Of a DNA stretch of 64,000 nucleotides, positions 9,537 through 17,531 are shown in pieces. A program made the position numbers and the translations under genes. Each line of letters opens with the position of its first letter. Position 1 is the stretch's first letter. The stretch covers positions 4,650,001 through 4,714,000 of the forward strand of contig JBGLNJ010000001.1 of NCBI GenBank assembly GCA_041300525.1, given 5' to 3'. The DNA comes from JBGLNJ01 sp041300525 (GTDB taxonomy: Bacteria > Chloroflexota > Anaerolineae > Fen-1058). The notes beneath the pieces were generated by a model that saw only the letters and a list, made by a program, of their open reading frames with translations, had not been told where the DNA came from and did not search any database.

Positions 9537-10319
9537 ATGTGGAACCTCACCGAAATTCTGCATCCCCCTACCCTGTCCGAAGCCGTGCGCCTGCTGCGGC
9601 GACCCAGTGTCAAGACCGCTATCCTGGCCGGTGGGACGACGCTCGTTCCCCAAGCCCGGCGCGACGTGCAATCGCTGGTTGACCTGCACGACTTGAATCT
9701 CTCCTACATCAAGCGCGAAGGTAGCGCGCTGCGCCTGGGTGCGACGACGACGCTGCAAGACATCGCAACATCGCCCGATGTCCCGCCAGTGCTGGCCCAG
9801 GCCGCGCATGCTTCCGCGCCGATCAACGTGCGCAACGCGGCGACCATTGGCGGCGTGCTGGCAAGCGCAGGCTTTAACGCGCCATTGCCGGTCGTGCTGC
9901 TGGCGCTGGATGCAGTGCTGGTGATTTATTCGCCGGAAGCGCGGCAATCGCCGCTGCCTTCATTCCTGGCTTATCGAGAAAAACTCTTGCGCGATGGCGC
10001 GCTCATCGCCGAGGTGGGCATCCCACTGACCGATGCGCGCATGGCGTTTGATAAAGTCTCGCGCACGCCCAGTGATGCGCCCATCGTTTGCGCGGCAGCC
10101 AGGCTGCGGCTCGATAACGGCGTGGCGCGTGACGGCGTCACGGTACGTGACGTGCGCGTGGCTGTGGGCGGCTCAAGTCACAGCGGCAGAAGCCGCCGCG
10201 GCAAGCATTGCCGTGGCTGCGCCGTCCCGCTCCGCGACGGTGTCTGCGCCCGCGCCCCGCGTCCAAGCCGGACCGCCGGTGGCGGGCGCGGCCAGGCGCG
10301 CGCTGTTCCTCAACTTTAA
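9537..10319 (+). pseudogene. FAD-binding subunit of a molybdenum hydroxylase, 3' truncated
   Basis: The first 210 residues are a CoxM/XdhB-type FAD-binding domain: AILAGGTTLVPQ and ATIGGVLAS are the two flavin-contact loops. In this family the subunit carries electrons between an iron-sulfur subunit and a molybdopterin large subunit. After VRVAVGGSS (about base 10170) the frame turns into arginine-rich nonsense while a neighbouring frame becomes coding, so the C-terminal domain is lost at a join. The stop at 10319 is therefore accidental. The large-subunit end at 13217-13783 may belong to the same operon, separated by an inserted 3-kb piece. Confidence 0.75.
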
Positions 10320-11103
10320 CGAAAAGCCGGTGAACATTGTCCGCGTGATGGACGACGCCCGGCGCAAGCAGATGGAATTTGCCAGGTCGCGCACGCAGCG
10401 GATGTGGCTTTTGGCGCTGCTGATTCCCGCCGGTCTGCCGTTCATCTGCGCCGACGCTTACCTGGGCTATAACATTTGCACGTTGAGCCTGATCGCGCTG
10501 GTGCTGTGGGGCGCGGCGATTGTGGGCTTTATCCTGTTGATGCGCAACCGGCCCACCGGCAAAGAGTTCGGGCCAAAATTCGACGCGGCACACGCCATCT
10601 TTGAGACGATCAAAGACGACCTCTCACCCAAGCGCACGCTCATCGGCTGGCTCGACCTGACCGGGCCGCAGCAAAGCAAGATCGTCCGGCAGGCCACGAG
10701 TGCATCGGGCATGCCAGTGAACTTTTACCGCGACGAATGGCTGCGAATGAAGCTGGCGCTGTACGATGGCAACATGCTGCGCGTGTCGGCGGTGGATCGC
10801 ATCAAGGCCCAGATGGGCCGTTGGAAGCGTGGCAGCAGCGGCAAGCGGAAATGGAAGGCCGGCAGAAGCTTTACCCGCAACGAAGTGCGGGTGGCGATGA
10901 CCGTAAACCAGGACGCCTACGAGGTGCTGCCCATTCGGCCCGGCCAGGCGGGCAAGTTCCTCGTGGAGGCGCGGCAGTCCGACGCTCAACGCATCGTGCT
11001 GATCGCCAGCGCCGATGCCGACATCGGCGGAGGAGACATCCTTCAGGTTTTGCGCTTCGCCTATAGCCATCTCAAACCGCGCGGGATTCTGGCGGGAGCA
11101 TGA
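10168..11103 (+). CDS. Unknown membrane protein, 5' end uncertain
   Basis: About 310 codons follow the join near 10170. The start is alanine/proline-rich and low complexity, then FLNFNEKPVNIVRVMDD leads to two hydrophobic spans (near WLLALLIPAGLPFI and LIALVLWGAAIVGFILLM) and a soluble domain of about 180 residues with basic patches. I do not recognise a family. An ATG at 10348 is a possible start, but no clear ribosome site precedes it, so the true N-terminus may be missing. It lies 27 bases upstream of the propeller gene on the same strand, so they are probably co-transcribed. Confidence 0.5.
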   Translation, partial: AAQVTAAEAAAASIAVAAPSRSATVSAPAPRVQAGPPVAGAARRALFLNFNEKPVNIVRVMDDARRKQMEFARSRTQRMWLLALLIPAGLPFICADAYLGYNICTLSLIALVLWGAAIVGFILLMRNRPTGKEFGPKFDAAHAIFETIKDDLSPKRTLIGWLDLTGPQQSKIVRQATSASGMPVNFYRDEWLRMKLALYDGNMLRVSAVDRIKAQMGRWKRGSSGKRKWKAGRSFTRNEVRVAMTVNQDAYEVLPIRPGQAGKFLVEARQSDAQRIVLIASADADIGGGDILQVLRFAYSHLKPRGILAGA

Positions 11104-11130
11104 ACCTTCCCGAAGGCAAAAGGAGCTGAC

Positions 11131-12705
11131 ATGAATTCACGAACCACAACCACGATTATCCTGGCCGTTGTGCTGATGGCGCTGGTGATGGGCGTGGCAG
11201 CCGTCGTCACGTTCACCGGCATAGCCAACCGCGACAAGTGGACGTTGAGCGAAGCCTGGCCGCAGCCTGCGGCCAACGTCCAAAGCCTCAAAGTCACCAA
11301 CCTGAACGGCTCGGCCAAGACCGACCTGTTCGTTCAGGCCGGCAATATCATCCAAATCTATGATGCGACCGGCAAGCTGACGTTGAGCAAAGAATTTCCT
11401 GGGACGCTTGCGGCGACGATGGGCGACGTGAATGGCGACGGCACGCAAGACATCATCGCCTACACTAAAGAAGCGCAGGGTTCGGTCGTCACCGCGATCA
11501 AGGCCGCCGGTGGCGAAACGATCTGGAAAGTCGTGCTCGCCGGCCTGGGCGATGTGGGCCGCGCGGCGGCGATTGATTTCGACGGAACCGGCAAATCGGG
11601 CGCGGTCGTGGGCGACGTCAAGGGCAAGCTCGTGGCGCTCTCGAACGACGGCAAGGAACGCTGGCGCTATGACATGAAAACGTCGTCAGACCTGCGCGGG
11701 CTGGATAGCGTCATCACCGGCAAGGCGCAGCTCATCGCCGCAGCAGATTTGGCGGGCAACGTCGTCGTGCTCAACGGCCAAGGCCAGGCGGCCTGGTCCT
11801 ACACCGTGGCGGATGGATTGCGCCGCCTGCGCACCTACGAGCTGACGCGCCCCGGCCAAAGCGACGTCCTCTTGGGCAGTGAAACCGGGACGCTATACGC
11901 GCTGGAAGGCAGCGCCGGCAAATCGTTGTGGAGCGCCAACGTAGGCCAGCCCGTCACCGAAATCCGCCTGGCCGAATTGGACGGCGACCCCGGCACGCGC
12001 GAAGTCGTCGCGGGCGGCAAGGACGGCGGCGTGTGGGCCTATAGCCAGACCGGCGCGCGATTATTCACCGCCAGCGCCGGCGGCAAGGTGACAGAGATCG
12101 CCTCACTGGACATGGATGGATCGGGCCACAGCATCGTGGCGATTGGCAATGAAGACGGCGGGGTGACGTTCTTTGACTCGAAAGGCAGCCGGCTCACCTC
12201 CAAATCCTACAGCGCGCCCATCAACCGCATCCTCGGCGACAAGTTTATGCAGGAAAAACAATTTATCGTGGCCGACGCGACGCAGTTGCGCGCGCTGACG
12301 CCGGGCAAGCAGACTGCGCCGTTCTGGTATTCGCCGCTCCTGGCCGGGCTGCTGGCGTGCGTCGTCATTGCCGTCGTCGCGTTCGTCATCGGCTCGATCA
12401 AGCCCGCGCCCGCGTTGCAGATCAGCGCAGAGCAGATGACGGTGGAAGCGCAAAAGGCGCGGCGCATCATGCTGCACGAATCCATTGGCGACCTCAAGCG
12501 GATGAAAGGCGGCGGCGAAATTCCACCCGACGCTTACCTGGCGCGCATGAAGGACTTGCGCGCGCAGTTGGCCGATGCCGAAGCCAACCTCATCAAGCTC
12601 GGCGTGCCGCTGCAAGCCGAAACCATCCGATGCCCCAATTGCGGTGGAATGCTCGACCTGGGCACGGATCGGTGCGAGTACTGCGGCCAGACAGTCATTA
12701 CGTAG
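11131..12705 (+). CDS. Membrane-anchored beta-propeller protein with cytoplasmic zinc ribbon
   Basis: The 524-residue protein has an N-terminal membrane segment (residues 7-30), an extracytoplasmic domain of about 360 residues made of FG-GAP/PQQ-like blades (GDVNGDGTQDIIAY, DFDGTGKSGAVVGDV, AELDGDPGTREVVAG, DMDGSGHSIVAIG), a second membrane span near 396-420, then a helical stretch and a C-terminal zinc ribbon, CPNCGG...CEYCGQ. The Asp-rich blade loops are likely calcium sites. The layout suggests an external propeller linked to an internal zinc domain, but no function is known to me. A good ribosome site (AAAGGAG) precedes the ATG. No terminator follows before the candidate RNA unit. Confidence 0.8.
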   Translation: MNSRTTTTIILAVVLMALVMGVAAVVTFTGIANRDKWTLSEAWPQPAANVQSLKVTNLNGSAKTDLFVQAGNIIQIYDATGKLTLSKEFPGTLAATMGDVNGDGTQDIIAYTKEAQGSVVTAIKAAGGETIWKVVLAGLGDVGRAAAIDFDGTGKSGAVVGDVKGKLVALSNDGKERWRYDMKTSSDLRGLDSVITGKAQLIAAADLAGNVVVLNGQGQAAWSYTVADGLRRLRTYELTRPGQSDVLLGSETGTLYALEGSAGKSLWSANVGQPVTEIRLAELDGDPGTREVVAGGKDGGVWAYSQTGARLFTASAGGKVTEIASLDMDGSGHSIVAIGNEDGGVTFFDSKGSRLTSKSYSAPINRILGDKFMQEKQFIVADATQLRALTPGKQTAPFWYSPLLAGLLACVVIAVVAFVIGSIKPAPALQISAEQMTVEAQKARRIMLHESIGDLKRMKGGGEIPPDAYLARMKDLRAQLADAEANLIKLGVPLQAETIRCPNCGGMLDLGTDRCEYCGQTVIT

Positions 12706-12742
12706 ATGTGACATTTGACATTTGATATTTGACATTTGAAAC

Positions 12743-12770
12743 TTGACTTTTCGCGTGTCCAGTGTAAAAT
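12743..12770 (+). promoter_or_regulatory. Promoter, TTGACT-16-TAAAAT
   Basis: A -35 box TTGACT at 12743-12748 and -10 box TAAAAT at 12765-12770, 16 bases apart. It sits just after a run of TTTGACATTTGA-like direct repeats and predicts a start near 12777. No protein gene begins within the next 300 bases. Confidence 0.55.
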
Positions 12771-12776
12771 CATCAT

Positions 12777-12989
12777 AATCCTCTAGGGTGAACTCTGGTC
12801 CATGCCATTTTTTTCATTTCGGGTTGCCCTGCCGGGCAGTAATACGCGCTCGCGCAAGGGCGTTTTCTTGACCCCGCACGCTGAAATACATCGCACGCAT
12901 CCGTATGATCGTGCCGCCCGGACGCACCACTCCGGCGCTTTTGATTCCCGTCATCACATAGCCCAGGCGCTTGCGCGCGTGGGCTTTTT
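12777..12989 (+). ncRNA. Candidate small RNA of about 210 nt
   Basis: The stretch is bounded by a good promoter (12743-12770) and a terminator hairpin with a T run (12961-12989), and a separate AT-rich promoter region follows before the next gene. It contains several GC-rich hairpins, for example CCCTGCCGGG near 12830. The only open frames are short, lack ribosome sites and resemble nothing. It does not match the 6S, SRP, tmRNA or RNase P motifs I know. It may also be a leader of the downstream gene fragment. Confidence 0.3.
12961..12989 (+). terminator. Terminator closing the candidate RNA unit
   Basis: GCCCAGGCGC / GCGCGTGGGC stem with one mismatch, a 4-base loop and TTTTT directly after. 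It lies 100 bases before the H+-pyrophosphatase start, so it ends something upstream. Confidence 0.65.
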
Positions 12990-13088
12990 GTCGTTTGGTT
13001 ACACTGCGGACGGTTGAAAATTGGGCTTGCCCTACAAGCCCAAAGCTCACCCGCGCACAGTATAAAATCTTATGATCATGGAGGAAGC

Positions 13089-13215
13089 ATGAACATATTG
13101 GGTCTTGCCCGCCATGGGCTCAATGGCTTTGAGCAGGTCGCCATCGTATGCGTTCTGCTCACCGCGTTCCTCAGCCTGGCGTATGCCTGGTGGCTGCGCG
13201 GGACCGTGCTCTGCG
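13089..13215 (+). pseudogene. hppA: Membrane H+-pyrophosphatase, N-terminal 42 residues only
   Basis: A GGAGGAA ribosome site leads to ATG, and the product reads MNILGLARHGLNGFEQVAIV, then a membrane span ending in YAWWLRGTVL. This matches the early GFE...YA..LR..VL segment of proton-pumping membrane pyrophosphatases, which normally have about 700 residues. At about 13216 the frame becomes meaningless and a different frame continues as a molybdenum hydroxylase. The gene is thus cut by a join. A TATAAAAT at 13061-13068 may be its -10 box. Confidence 0.65.
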
Positions 13216-13216
13216 C

Positions 13217-13783
13217 GGCAAAAAAGTCATCGCCCCCGACGGTCGCTCCGTATCGCTTGAAGCCATCGCGCTCGAATCGCTGCACCACGCGAACCAGCGA
13301 CAGATCATGGCCGTCGCGTCGCACATGTCGCCCGTGTCGCCGCCGCCGTTCGCCGCGCAATTCGCCGAGGTCACGGTGGACACGGAAAGCGGCCAGGTGA
13401 CAGTGGACAAGCTCGTGATGGCGCTCGACTGCGGGCGCATCGTCAACCCGGCCACGGCGTCGGGCCAGATCGAGGGCGGGATGGCGCAGGCGTTGGGCTA
13501 TGGCGTCTGCGAAGAGATGCTGTTCGATGCCAAGGGCCGCGCGCTCAATCCGCGCTTTGACGATTATCGCATCCTGCGCGCCGACGAGATGCCGCAGATG
13601 ACGACGATCTTTATCGAGACCGACGAGCCTTCGCATCCGTTCGGCGTCAAGGCCGTGGCCGAAATCCCGATGGACGGCGTGGCTCCCGCCGTGGCGAATG
13701 CGGTATACGACGCGGTCGGCGTGCGCGTGAAGGATTTGCCGCTCACGCCGGAGAAAATATGGAGCGCGATGCGGGGGAAGTGA
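13217..13783 (+). pseudogene. Xanthine dehydrogenase-type molybdopterin subunit, C-terminal 188 residues
   Basis: This is the end of an aldehyde/xanthine oxidoreductase large subunit. Characteristic residues are VALDCGRIVNP-like VMALDCGRIVNPATASGQIE, the motif GGMAQALGYGVCEEM, and the ending PFGVKAVAEIPMDGVAPAVA with NAVYDAVGVRVKDLPLTPEK. The catalytic glutamate of the family lies in the PFGVKAVAE stretch. Roughly 550 residues of the N-terminal part are missing at the join near 13216. The stop codon is natural. It may pair with the FAD subunit at 9537. Confidence 0.85.
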
Positions 13784-13964
13784 GCTGGCGCAGGTCTCGG
13801 CGGCCACGCACATCCCGATGGCGGAGATTTTGCGGGCGCTCCCGGAGCAAGTCGTCCGACCAGCACTGACCTTCCCCGCCTTCCGTTCCGTGCTGGAAGC
13901 AGCCGCGGCCGCAGGCGCGGGGGCCGACGCCGGCCTCCAGTCCGCGTTGAAATTGTTGTCCTAA
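13782..13964 (+). pseudogene. Unidentified protein C-terminus
   Basis: Sixty codons with normal high-GC codon use run from just after the hydroxylase stop to TAA at 13962-13964, with no start codon or ribosome site at the front. The sequence (ELAQVSAATHIPMAEILRAL, then an alanine-rich end) looks like the tail of a larger protein. I do not recognise it. A join near 13784 would explain why the front is missing. The sugar transporter starts 23 bases later and could be in the same operon. Confidence 0.4.
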
Positions 13965-13987
13965 TCCAAATGAACCAGGAGAAAAAC

Positions 13988-15376
13988 ATGGCTGACAAAC
14001 CGTCCACCGGCAAGTTACGCACCCGCGCCAAAGTATTCTACGGCGTGGGCGACCTCGGCAATGCCGTGGTCAACTCGGCAATCCAGTTCTTTCTGATGAA
14101 GTTCTACACTGACGCGGCGCTCATCCTGCCGTCGCTGGCGGGCAATGCCCTGCTCATCGGCAAATTCTGGGATGCCGTCAACGACCCGATCTTTGGGTGG
14201 ATCACCGACCGGACCCAGTCGCGCTTTGGCAAGCGGCGCGTCTTTATGCTCTTTGGCGCCATCCCGCTGGCGATCTCCATCGCCCTGTTGTGGTTTGTCC
14301 CCACGGCGGATCGGGTCTGGACCTTTGTCTGGATCGCGGCGACCTTTATTTTGTTCGACACGCTCTGGACGCTGACCAACGTCCCGTACTATGCCCTGAC
14401 CTCGGAACTGACCGACGACTATGACGAACGCTCCAGCCTGACGACCTACCGCATGGTCATGGCCGTCCCGGCCTACCTGATCGGCGCGGCGCTGACCCCG
14501 GCCATCGTCGGCCTGTTCGCTCTGCAGCGGACGGGCTATGCCGTTATCGGCATCGCCTATGGTGCTCTGGCCGCCGCGGTGTTGCTCATCTCCGCCGCCG
14601 GGATCCGGGAACGGAAGGATGTCGCGGCCTCTAAGCCGGAACCGTCGCCGTTCAAGTCCATGCTGAGCGCCCTGCGCAACAAGCCGTTCACCTGGCTGTG
14701 CGGGACATATTTCATTATCAACATTTCCTTCGCGTTCATCAAAATCCTGATGGTGTACTATATCGAGTACCAGTTGTTGATGAAGGCCGAGACAACCGCG
14801 GTGATGGGCCTGATGCTCATCTGCGTGACAATCTCGCTGCCGTTCTGGCAGTGGCTCAGCCGCAAAATGGACAAAGGCCCGGCCTATGCCCTGGGGATGT
14901 TGGTGGGCGGCGCGGCGGTTGCGCTGACCTTTTTCATGCCGCACCAGTCCACCGGCCTGATCTACCTCGTTTCCGTGCTGGCGGGTTTCGGCTTTGCGGC
15001 GCAGTGGATCTTTCCCTGGGCGATGGTGGCTGATGTGGCCGACTATGACCGCGTCGAGAGCGGCCAGCAGCGCAGCGGCATGTACTATGGCGTCTGGGGC
15101 TTGGCGACCAAGCTCTCCGAGGCGCTGGCGTTGGCGGCTGTCGGCTGGATCCTGACCGGCTTTGGCTACGTCCCGAACGTAGAGCAGACTCCTCACGCCC
15201 TGCTGGGCATCCGCCTGTTCTTTGGACTCGTACCGGCGGCCTGCATCTTTGTCTCCCTGCCGCTGCTGTTCAAATATCCCATCACGCGCAAGAGCCACGC
15301 AGAAGTGCGCCGGCGACTGGAAGCCATGGACAAGTCTACCGCGGCCGGCGAAGACGAACCGGTGCGGACGTTGTAA
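13988..15376 (+). CDS. GPH-family sugar:cation symporter (MFS)
   Basis: A 462-residue transporter with twelve predicted membrane spans. The family marks are visible: YGVGDLGN near residue 15, the conserved DPIFGWITDRTQSRFGKRR (loop 2-3, cation-site aspartates and the GKRR turn), TNVPYYALTSELTDDYDERS, and ADVADYDRVESGQQRSGMYY in the second half. Relatives such as MelB import glycosides with Na+ or H+. AGGAG lies 6 bases before the ATG at 13988; another ATG at 13970 is less well placed. Substrate not determinable from sequence. Confidence 0.9.
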   Translation: MADKPSTGKLRTRAKVFYGVGDLGNAVVNSAIQFFLMKFYTDAALILPSLAGNALLIGKFWDAVNDPIFGWITDRTQSRFGKRRVFMLFGAIPLAISIALLWFVPTADRVWTFVWIAATFILFDTLWTLTNVPYYALTSELTDDYDERSSLTTYRMVMAVPAYLIGAALTPAIVGLFALQRTGYAVIGIAYGALAAAVLLISAAGIRERKDVAASKPEPSPFKSMLSALRNKPFTWLCGTYFIINISFAFIKILMVYYIEYQLLMKAETTAVMGLMLICVTISLPFWQWLSRKMDKGPAYALGMLVGGAAVALTFFMPHQSTGLIYLVSVLAGFGFAAQWIFPWAMVADVADYDRVESGQQRSGMYYGVWGLATKLSEALALAAVGWILTGFGYVPNVEQTPHALLGIRLFFGLVPAACIFVSLPLLFKYPITRKSHAEVRRRLEAMDKSTAAGEDEPVRTL

Positions 15377-15440
15377 TCGCAGAAGAAAAACGCTTCGCGC
15401 TGTGCGACAGCCGCACGTTACCGCAAAGGAGAAGATTGAC

Positions 15441-15938
15441 ATGAACGAGAATCCCTATGAAGAGCTAAAGGGTCTCACGCGGCAGCACGCGGACCTGATC
15501 TGGGAAACGAGTGAATCCGGCGAGATACTCGAAGATGAAGAGGCTCGCCTGGTCCAGGCGATGCGCGATCACCCCGAGTACGCCGACCTGTGGGGGCGAC
15601 TCGGCGAGCTATCCGACGAGCAAATCCAGCGCGACGGGACCAATCCCATTCTGCACATCACAATTCAACAGACCATCGAGAACCAGATCGCCAACGGCAA
15701 GCCGAAGGAAACCGCTCAAACCGTCGAGGCGTTGATGCAGCAGGGACTTGACCGCCATGAGGCCATCCACCGCGTGGGAACCGTGATGGCCGGCGAAATC
15801 TTTCACATCCTCAAAGGCAAGCGCCCCTTTGACGAGGCAGGTTATATCCGCAAGCTCCGACGGCTAGTCGAACCGGCGATGCCGCATCCCCCCAAGACAT
15901 CGCGCCCGAGACGCCGTGCAAAAGGAAGATACCGATAG
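15441..15938 (+). CDS. DUF1841 family protein
   Basis: A 165-residue soluble protein. The core, HPEYADLW near residue 35, then NPILHITIQQTIENQI, GLDRHEAIHRVGTVMAGEIF and the final YIRKLRRLVE, fits the DUF1841 family, which has no known function. AAAGGAG precedes the ATG at 15441 by 9 bases. The C-terminus is rich in arginine and proline. It follows the transporter by 64 bases on the same strand. Immediately after its stop comes an unrelated hydroxylase fragment, so the downstream context is broken. Confidence 0.75.
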   Translation: MNENPYEELKGLTRQHADLIWETSESGEILEDEEARLVQAMRDHPEYADLWGRLGELSDEQIQRDGTNPILHITIQQTIENQIANGKPKETAQTVEALMQQGLDRHEAIHRVGTVMAGEIFHILKGKRPFDEAGYIRKLRRLVEPAMPHPPKTSRPRRRAKGRYR

Positions 15939-15948
15939 GTGGCGTCAC

Positions 15949-16038
15949 CCCGCCGTGGCGAACGCGGTGGGCGAGCGAGTGAAGGATTTACGGCTCACGC
16001 CGAAGAAAGTGTGGCAGGCGATGCGGAGAAATGACTAG
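15949..16038 (+). pseudogene. Second molybdenum-hydroxylase C-terminus fragment, 29 residues
   Basis: The frame reads AVANAVGERVKDLRLTPKKV then WQAMRRND and stop. It aligns residue by residue with the end of the fragment at 13217-13783 (AVANAVYDAVGVRVKDLPLT...), so it is the tail of a second, different xanthine dehydrogenase-type large subunit. It begins right after the DUF1841 stop, which marks a join near 15940. Only the last 29 codons are present. Confidence 0.65.
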
Positions 16039-16239
16039 CGTGCAGTGCTCAGTGAGCAGTTACAAATGACCAGTTGATGGAGGGGAGAGACTGGTTTAAC
16101 CGGCATAGAATAACAGGCCTGTGTTTACCGCCAGGAAGGGTGTGATGATTTTTGGTATAATCAACTGAAATTGTCTAATTTATAGGGCGCGGCCTTGCAC
16201 GGTCCTCCTAATTTCAGTGCTTTTCTGCAGGTCAGCAAG

Positions 16240-16710
16240 TGTACTTGCCAGTGTATCCGCTGCCGCGAAGTGCGCGGAGAGAAGGTGGACGCAGAAGCGC
16301 TCGTGCTTCAAGATTTGGCCTATGATACCGACACAACTCGCGAGCGTTTCCTGTCATTCGTGACGCCCGACGTTGGGCGAGGACAAACCTCGCCCCTACT
16401 CGCCGGATTTCTGCGCCTGTCGTTGCCCACGGTTCCGCCGCAGCCAGGCTTCCTCGACGAGATCGCGGGCGCGGCCATGCTCCGAGAGGTACACGTCTAC
16501 GGCCCGGCGCTCGAGATCGGTGAAGAAGGTGAAGGGAAAGCTCAACACGCCGGGCTGGGCACACGGTTGATCGAGCGCGCCGCAGAGATCGCGCGAGAGG
16601 CCGGCTTTTCTCGCCTGGCCGTCATCGCCGCCACCGGCACGCGAGAATATTATCGCGCGCGCGGTTTCGAGTTGGGCGAACTGTACATGATTCGAGCGAT
16701 CAGCGGTTAG
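16240..16710 (+). pseudogene. ELP3-like radical SAM/acetyltransferase, C-terminal part
   Basis: The fragment begins at CQCIRCREVRGEKVDAEAL and runs through FVTP...LAGFLRLSLP, AAMLREVHVYGPALEIGE, HAGLGTRLIERAAEIA and TREYYRARGFELGE. This is the end of the Elp3 family, whose GNAT domain works with a radical SAM domain in wobble-uridine tRNA modification. The radical SAM half, about 350 residues, is missing at the join near 16240. An extra piece of about 8 residues (VGRGQTSP) between FVTP and LAGF is encoded by a palindrome at 16375-16395, so the frame carries a repeat insertion. Confidence 0.8.
16375..16395. repeat. Palindromic element inside the ELP3 frame
   Basis: GGGCGAGG and CCTCGCCC form a perfect 8-bp stem with a 5-base loop (ACAAA). 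It lies where relatives have only a few residues and keeps the frame open. Confidence 0.75.
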
Positions 16711-16720
16711 CGGTCAGCGG

Positions 16721-16933
16721 CTATTGCTTCCCGACGGGGCGCTTGAAATAGGACACCGGACGTCCCTTGTCGTCGTTGACGACGGCGACCAGCTCCCAGC
16801 CTTCTTTCTCCAAATAATCCCACGCCTGAAACTCGTTGCCGGTCTTGTCGCCCTTGTCCTCGAATAGACCGGTGCGGCCCAGATAAGTGATTCCGGTTCC
16901 GACCAGTCGGCAGTGCTCAAAACGTTGTGCCAT
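16721..16933 (-). CDS. Small DUF4177-like protein, 70 aa
   Basis: The product contains AWDYLEKEGWELVAVVNDDKG and RPVSYFKRP, the pattern of short DUF4177-like proteins (hydrophobic strand, NELGKEGWELV-type turn, strand, FKRP end). The function of this family is unknown. The start ATG at 16933 overlaps the end of the upstream gene by 17 bases, so the two are translationally coupled. It stops 10 bases from the ELP3 fragment, convergent with it. No terminator hairpin is obvious between them. Confidence 0.6.
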   Translation of the reverse strand: MAQRFEHCRLVGTGITYLGRTGLFEDKGDKTGNEFQAWDYLEKEGWELVAVVNDDKGRPVSYFKRPVGKQ

Positions 16934-17285
16934 CGTCCTGCTCCTCTTTAGAAAATGTAAAAGGTTTCAATGCCTGCGGCGCCAGTTCGATGCCAGTAGG
17001 TGGCGGATGGTTTTTGACCCACTCGTCAAACCACTCGTCCCACTGAATCAGTTTCACCAGATCGTCGCGGTCTTCGGTGAAGAGTCTGTACAGTTCTTGA
17101 TCCTGCTGATGCGCCTGGTGAACTGCATGGTCAATATCGGCGTATGAGAGTTCACCGACTTTCCAACGCGAGAGTTTGTCGTAGAGAGGATCGAACACCT
17201 GCCGGTAACGGTAGTCGCAATAGTCATCAATCAGCGCCTGCTCCCATTGCCATGCCGGCGTCTCGCGCTTCTTTTTGCCTTTCAT
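16917..17285 (-). CDS. Hypothetical protein, 122 aa
   Basis: The ATG at 17285 has GAGGAG upstream, better than the upstream in-frame starts. The product is polar, rich in Asp, Trp and Tyr, with a basic start (MKGKKKRETP) and helical segments (DIDHAVHQAHQQDQELYRLF, DDLVKLIQWDEWFDEWVKN). There is no membrane segment or known motif. It overlaps the small DUF4177-like gene, and the two probably form one operon. The function is unknown. Confidence 0.6.
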   Translation of the reverse strand: MKGKKKRETPAWQWEQALIDDYCDYRYRQVFDPLYDKLSRWKVGELSYADIDHAVHQAHQQDQELYRLFTEDRDDLVKLIQWDEWFDEWVKNHPPPTGIELAPQALKPFTFSKEEQDDGTTF

Positions 17286-17396
17286 GGCGCAACTCCTCGC
17301 ATCTGCAAAGGCCGCCCTGGTGATCAATCGCCGTCGTATCGGCTGACGCTGAACACGATATAGTTGTATGGGATCATCCGTTGATGAGGTTGATTG

Positions 17397-17527
17397 GACA
17401 TTCGGCCCCCTCTAACTCCTCCCGTCCCACAAAAAGCGCGGGACAGGGGGAGAACTGCACTCCCTTCCCCTGTCGGGCGGTTTTTGCCCGACGGGGGAAG
17501 GTGGCCGAAGGCCGGATGGGGGTAGGG
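17397..17527. repeat. REP-like intergenic repeat block
   Basis: A 130-base block between two genes on the same strand. It contains a C-rich arm (CCCCCTCTAACTCCTCCC), two hairpins, one of which is CCCTGTCGGGC/GCCCGACGGGG near 17477-17505, and the closing GGATGGGGGTAGGGG. It shares its plan with the block at 2436-2507. Confidence 0.6.
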
Positions 17528-17531
17528 GCAA

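Noticed and set aside
10033..10167. Upstream extension of the unknown membrane protein
   Set aside because: These codons are an alternative frame of the FAD-subunit gene and have shadow-like composition.
12802..13017. 71-codon frame in the candidate RNA region
   Set aside because: No ribosome site, no resemblance to known proteins, and it crosses a terminator hairpin.
14015..15442. 475-codon minus-strand frame opposite the sugar transporter
   Set aside because: Gln/Arg/His-rich antisense translation of membrane helices.
16040..16235. Possible tRNA or RNA gene between the hydroxylase tail and ELP3
   Set aside because: No cloverleaf, no GTTCGA-type T-loop, only a TATAAT at 16156-16161 without a -35 box.
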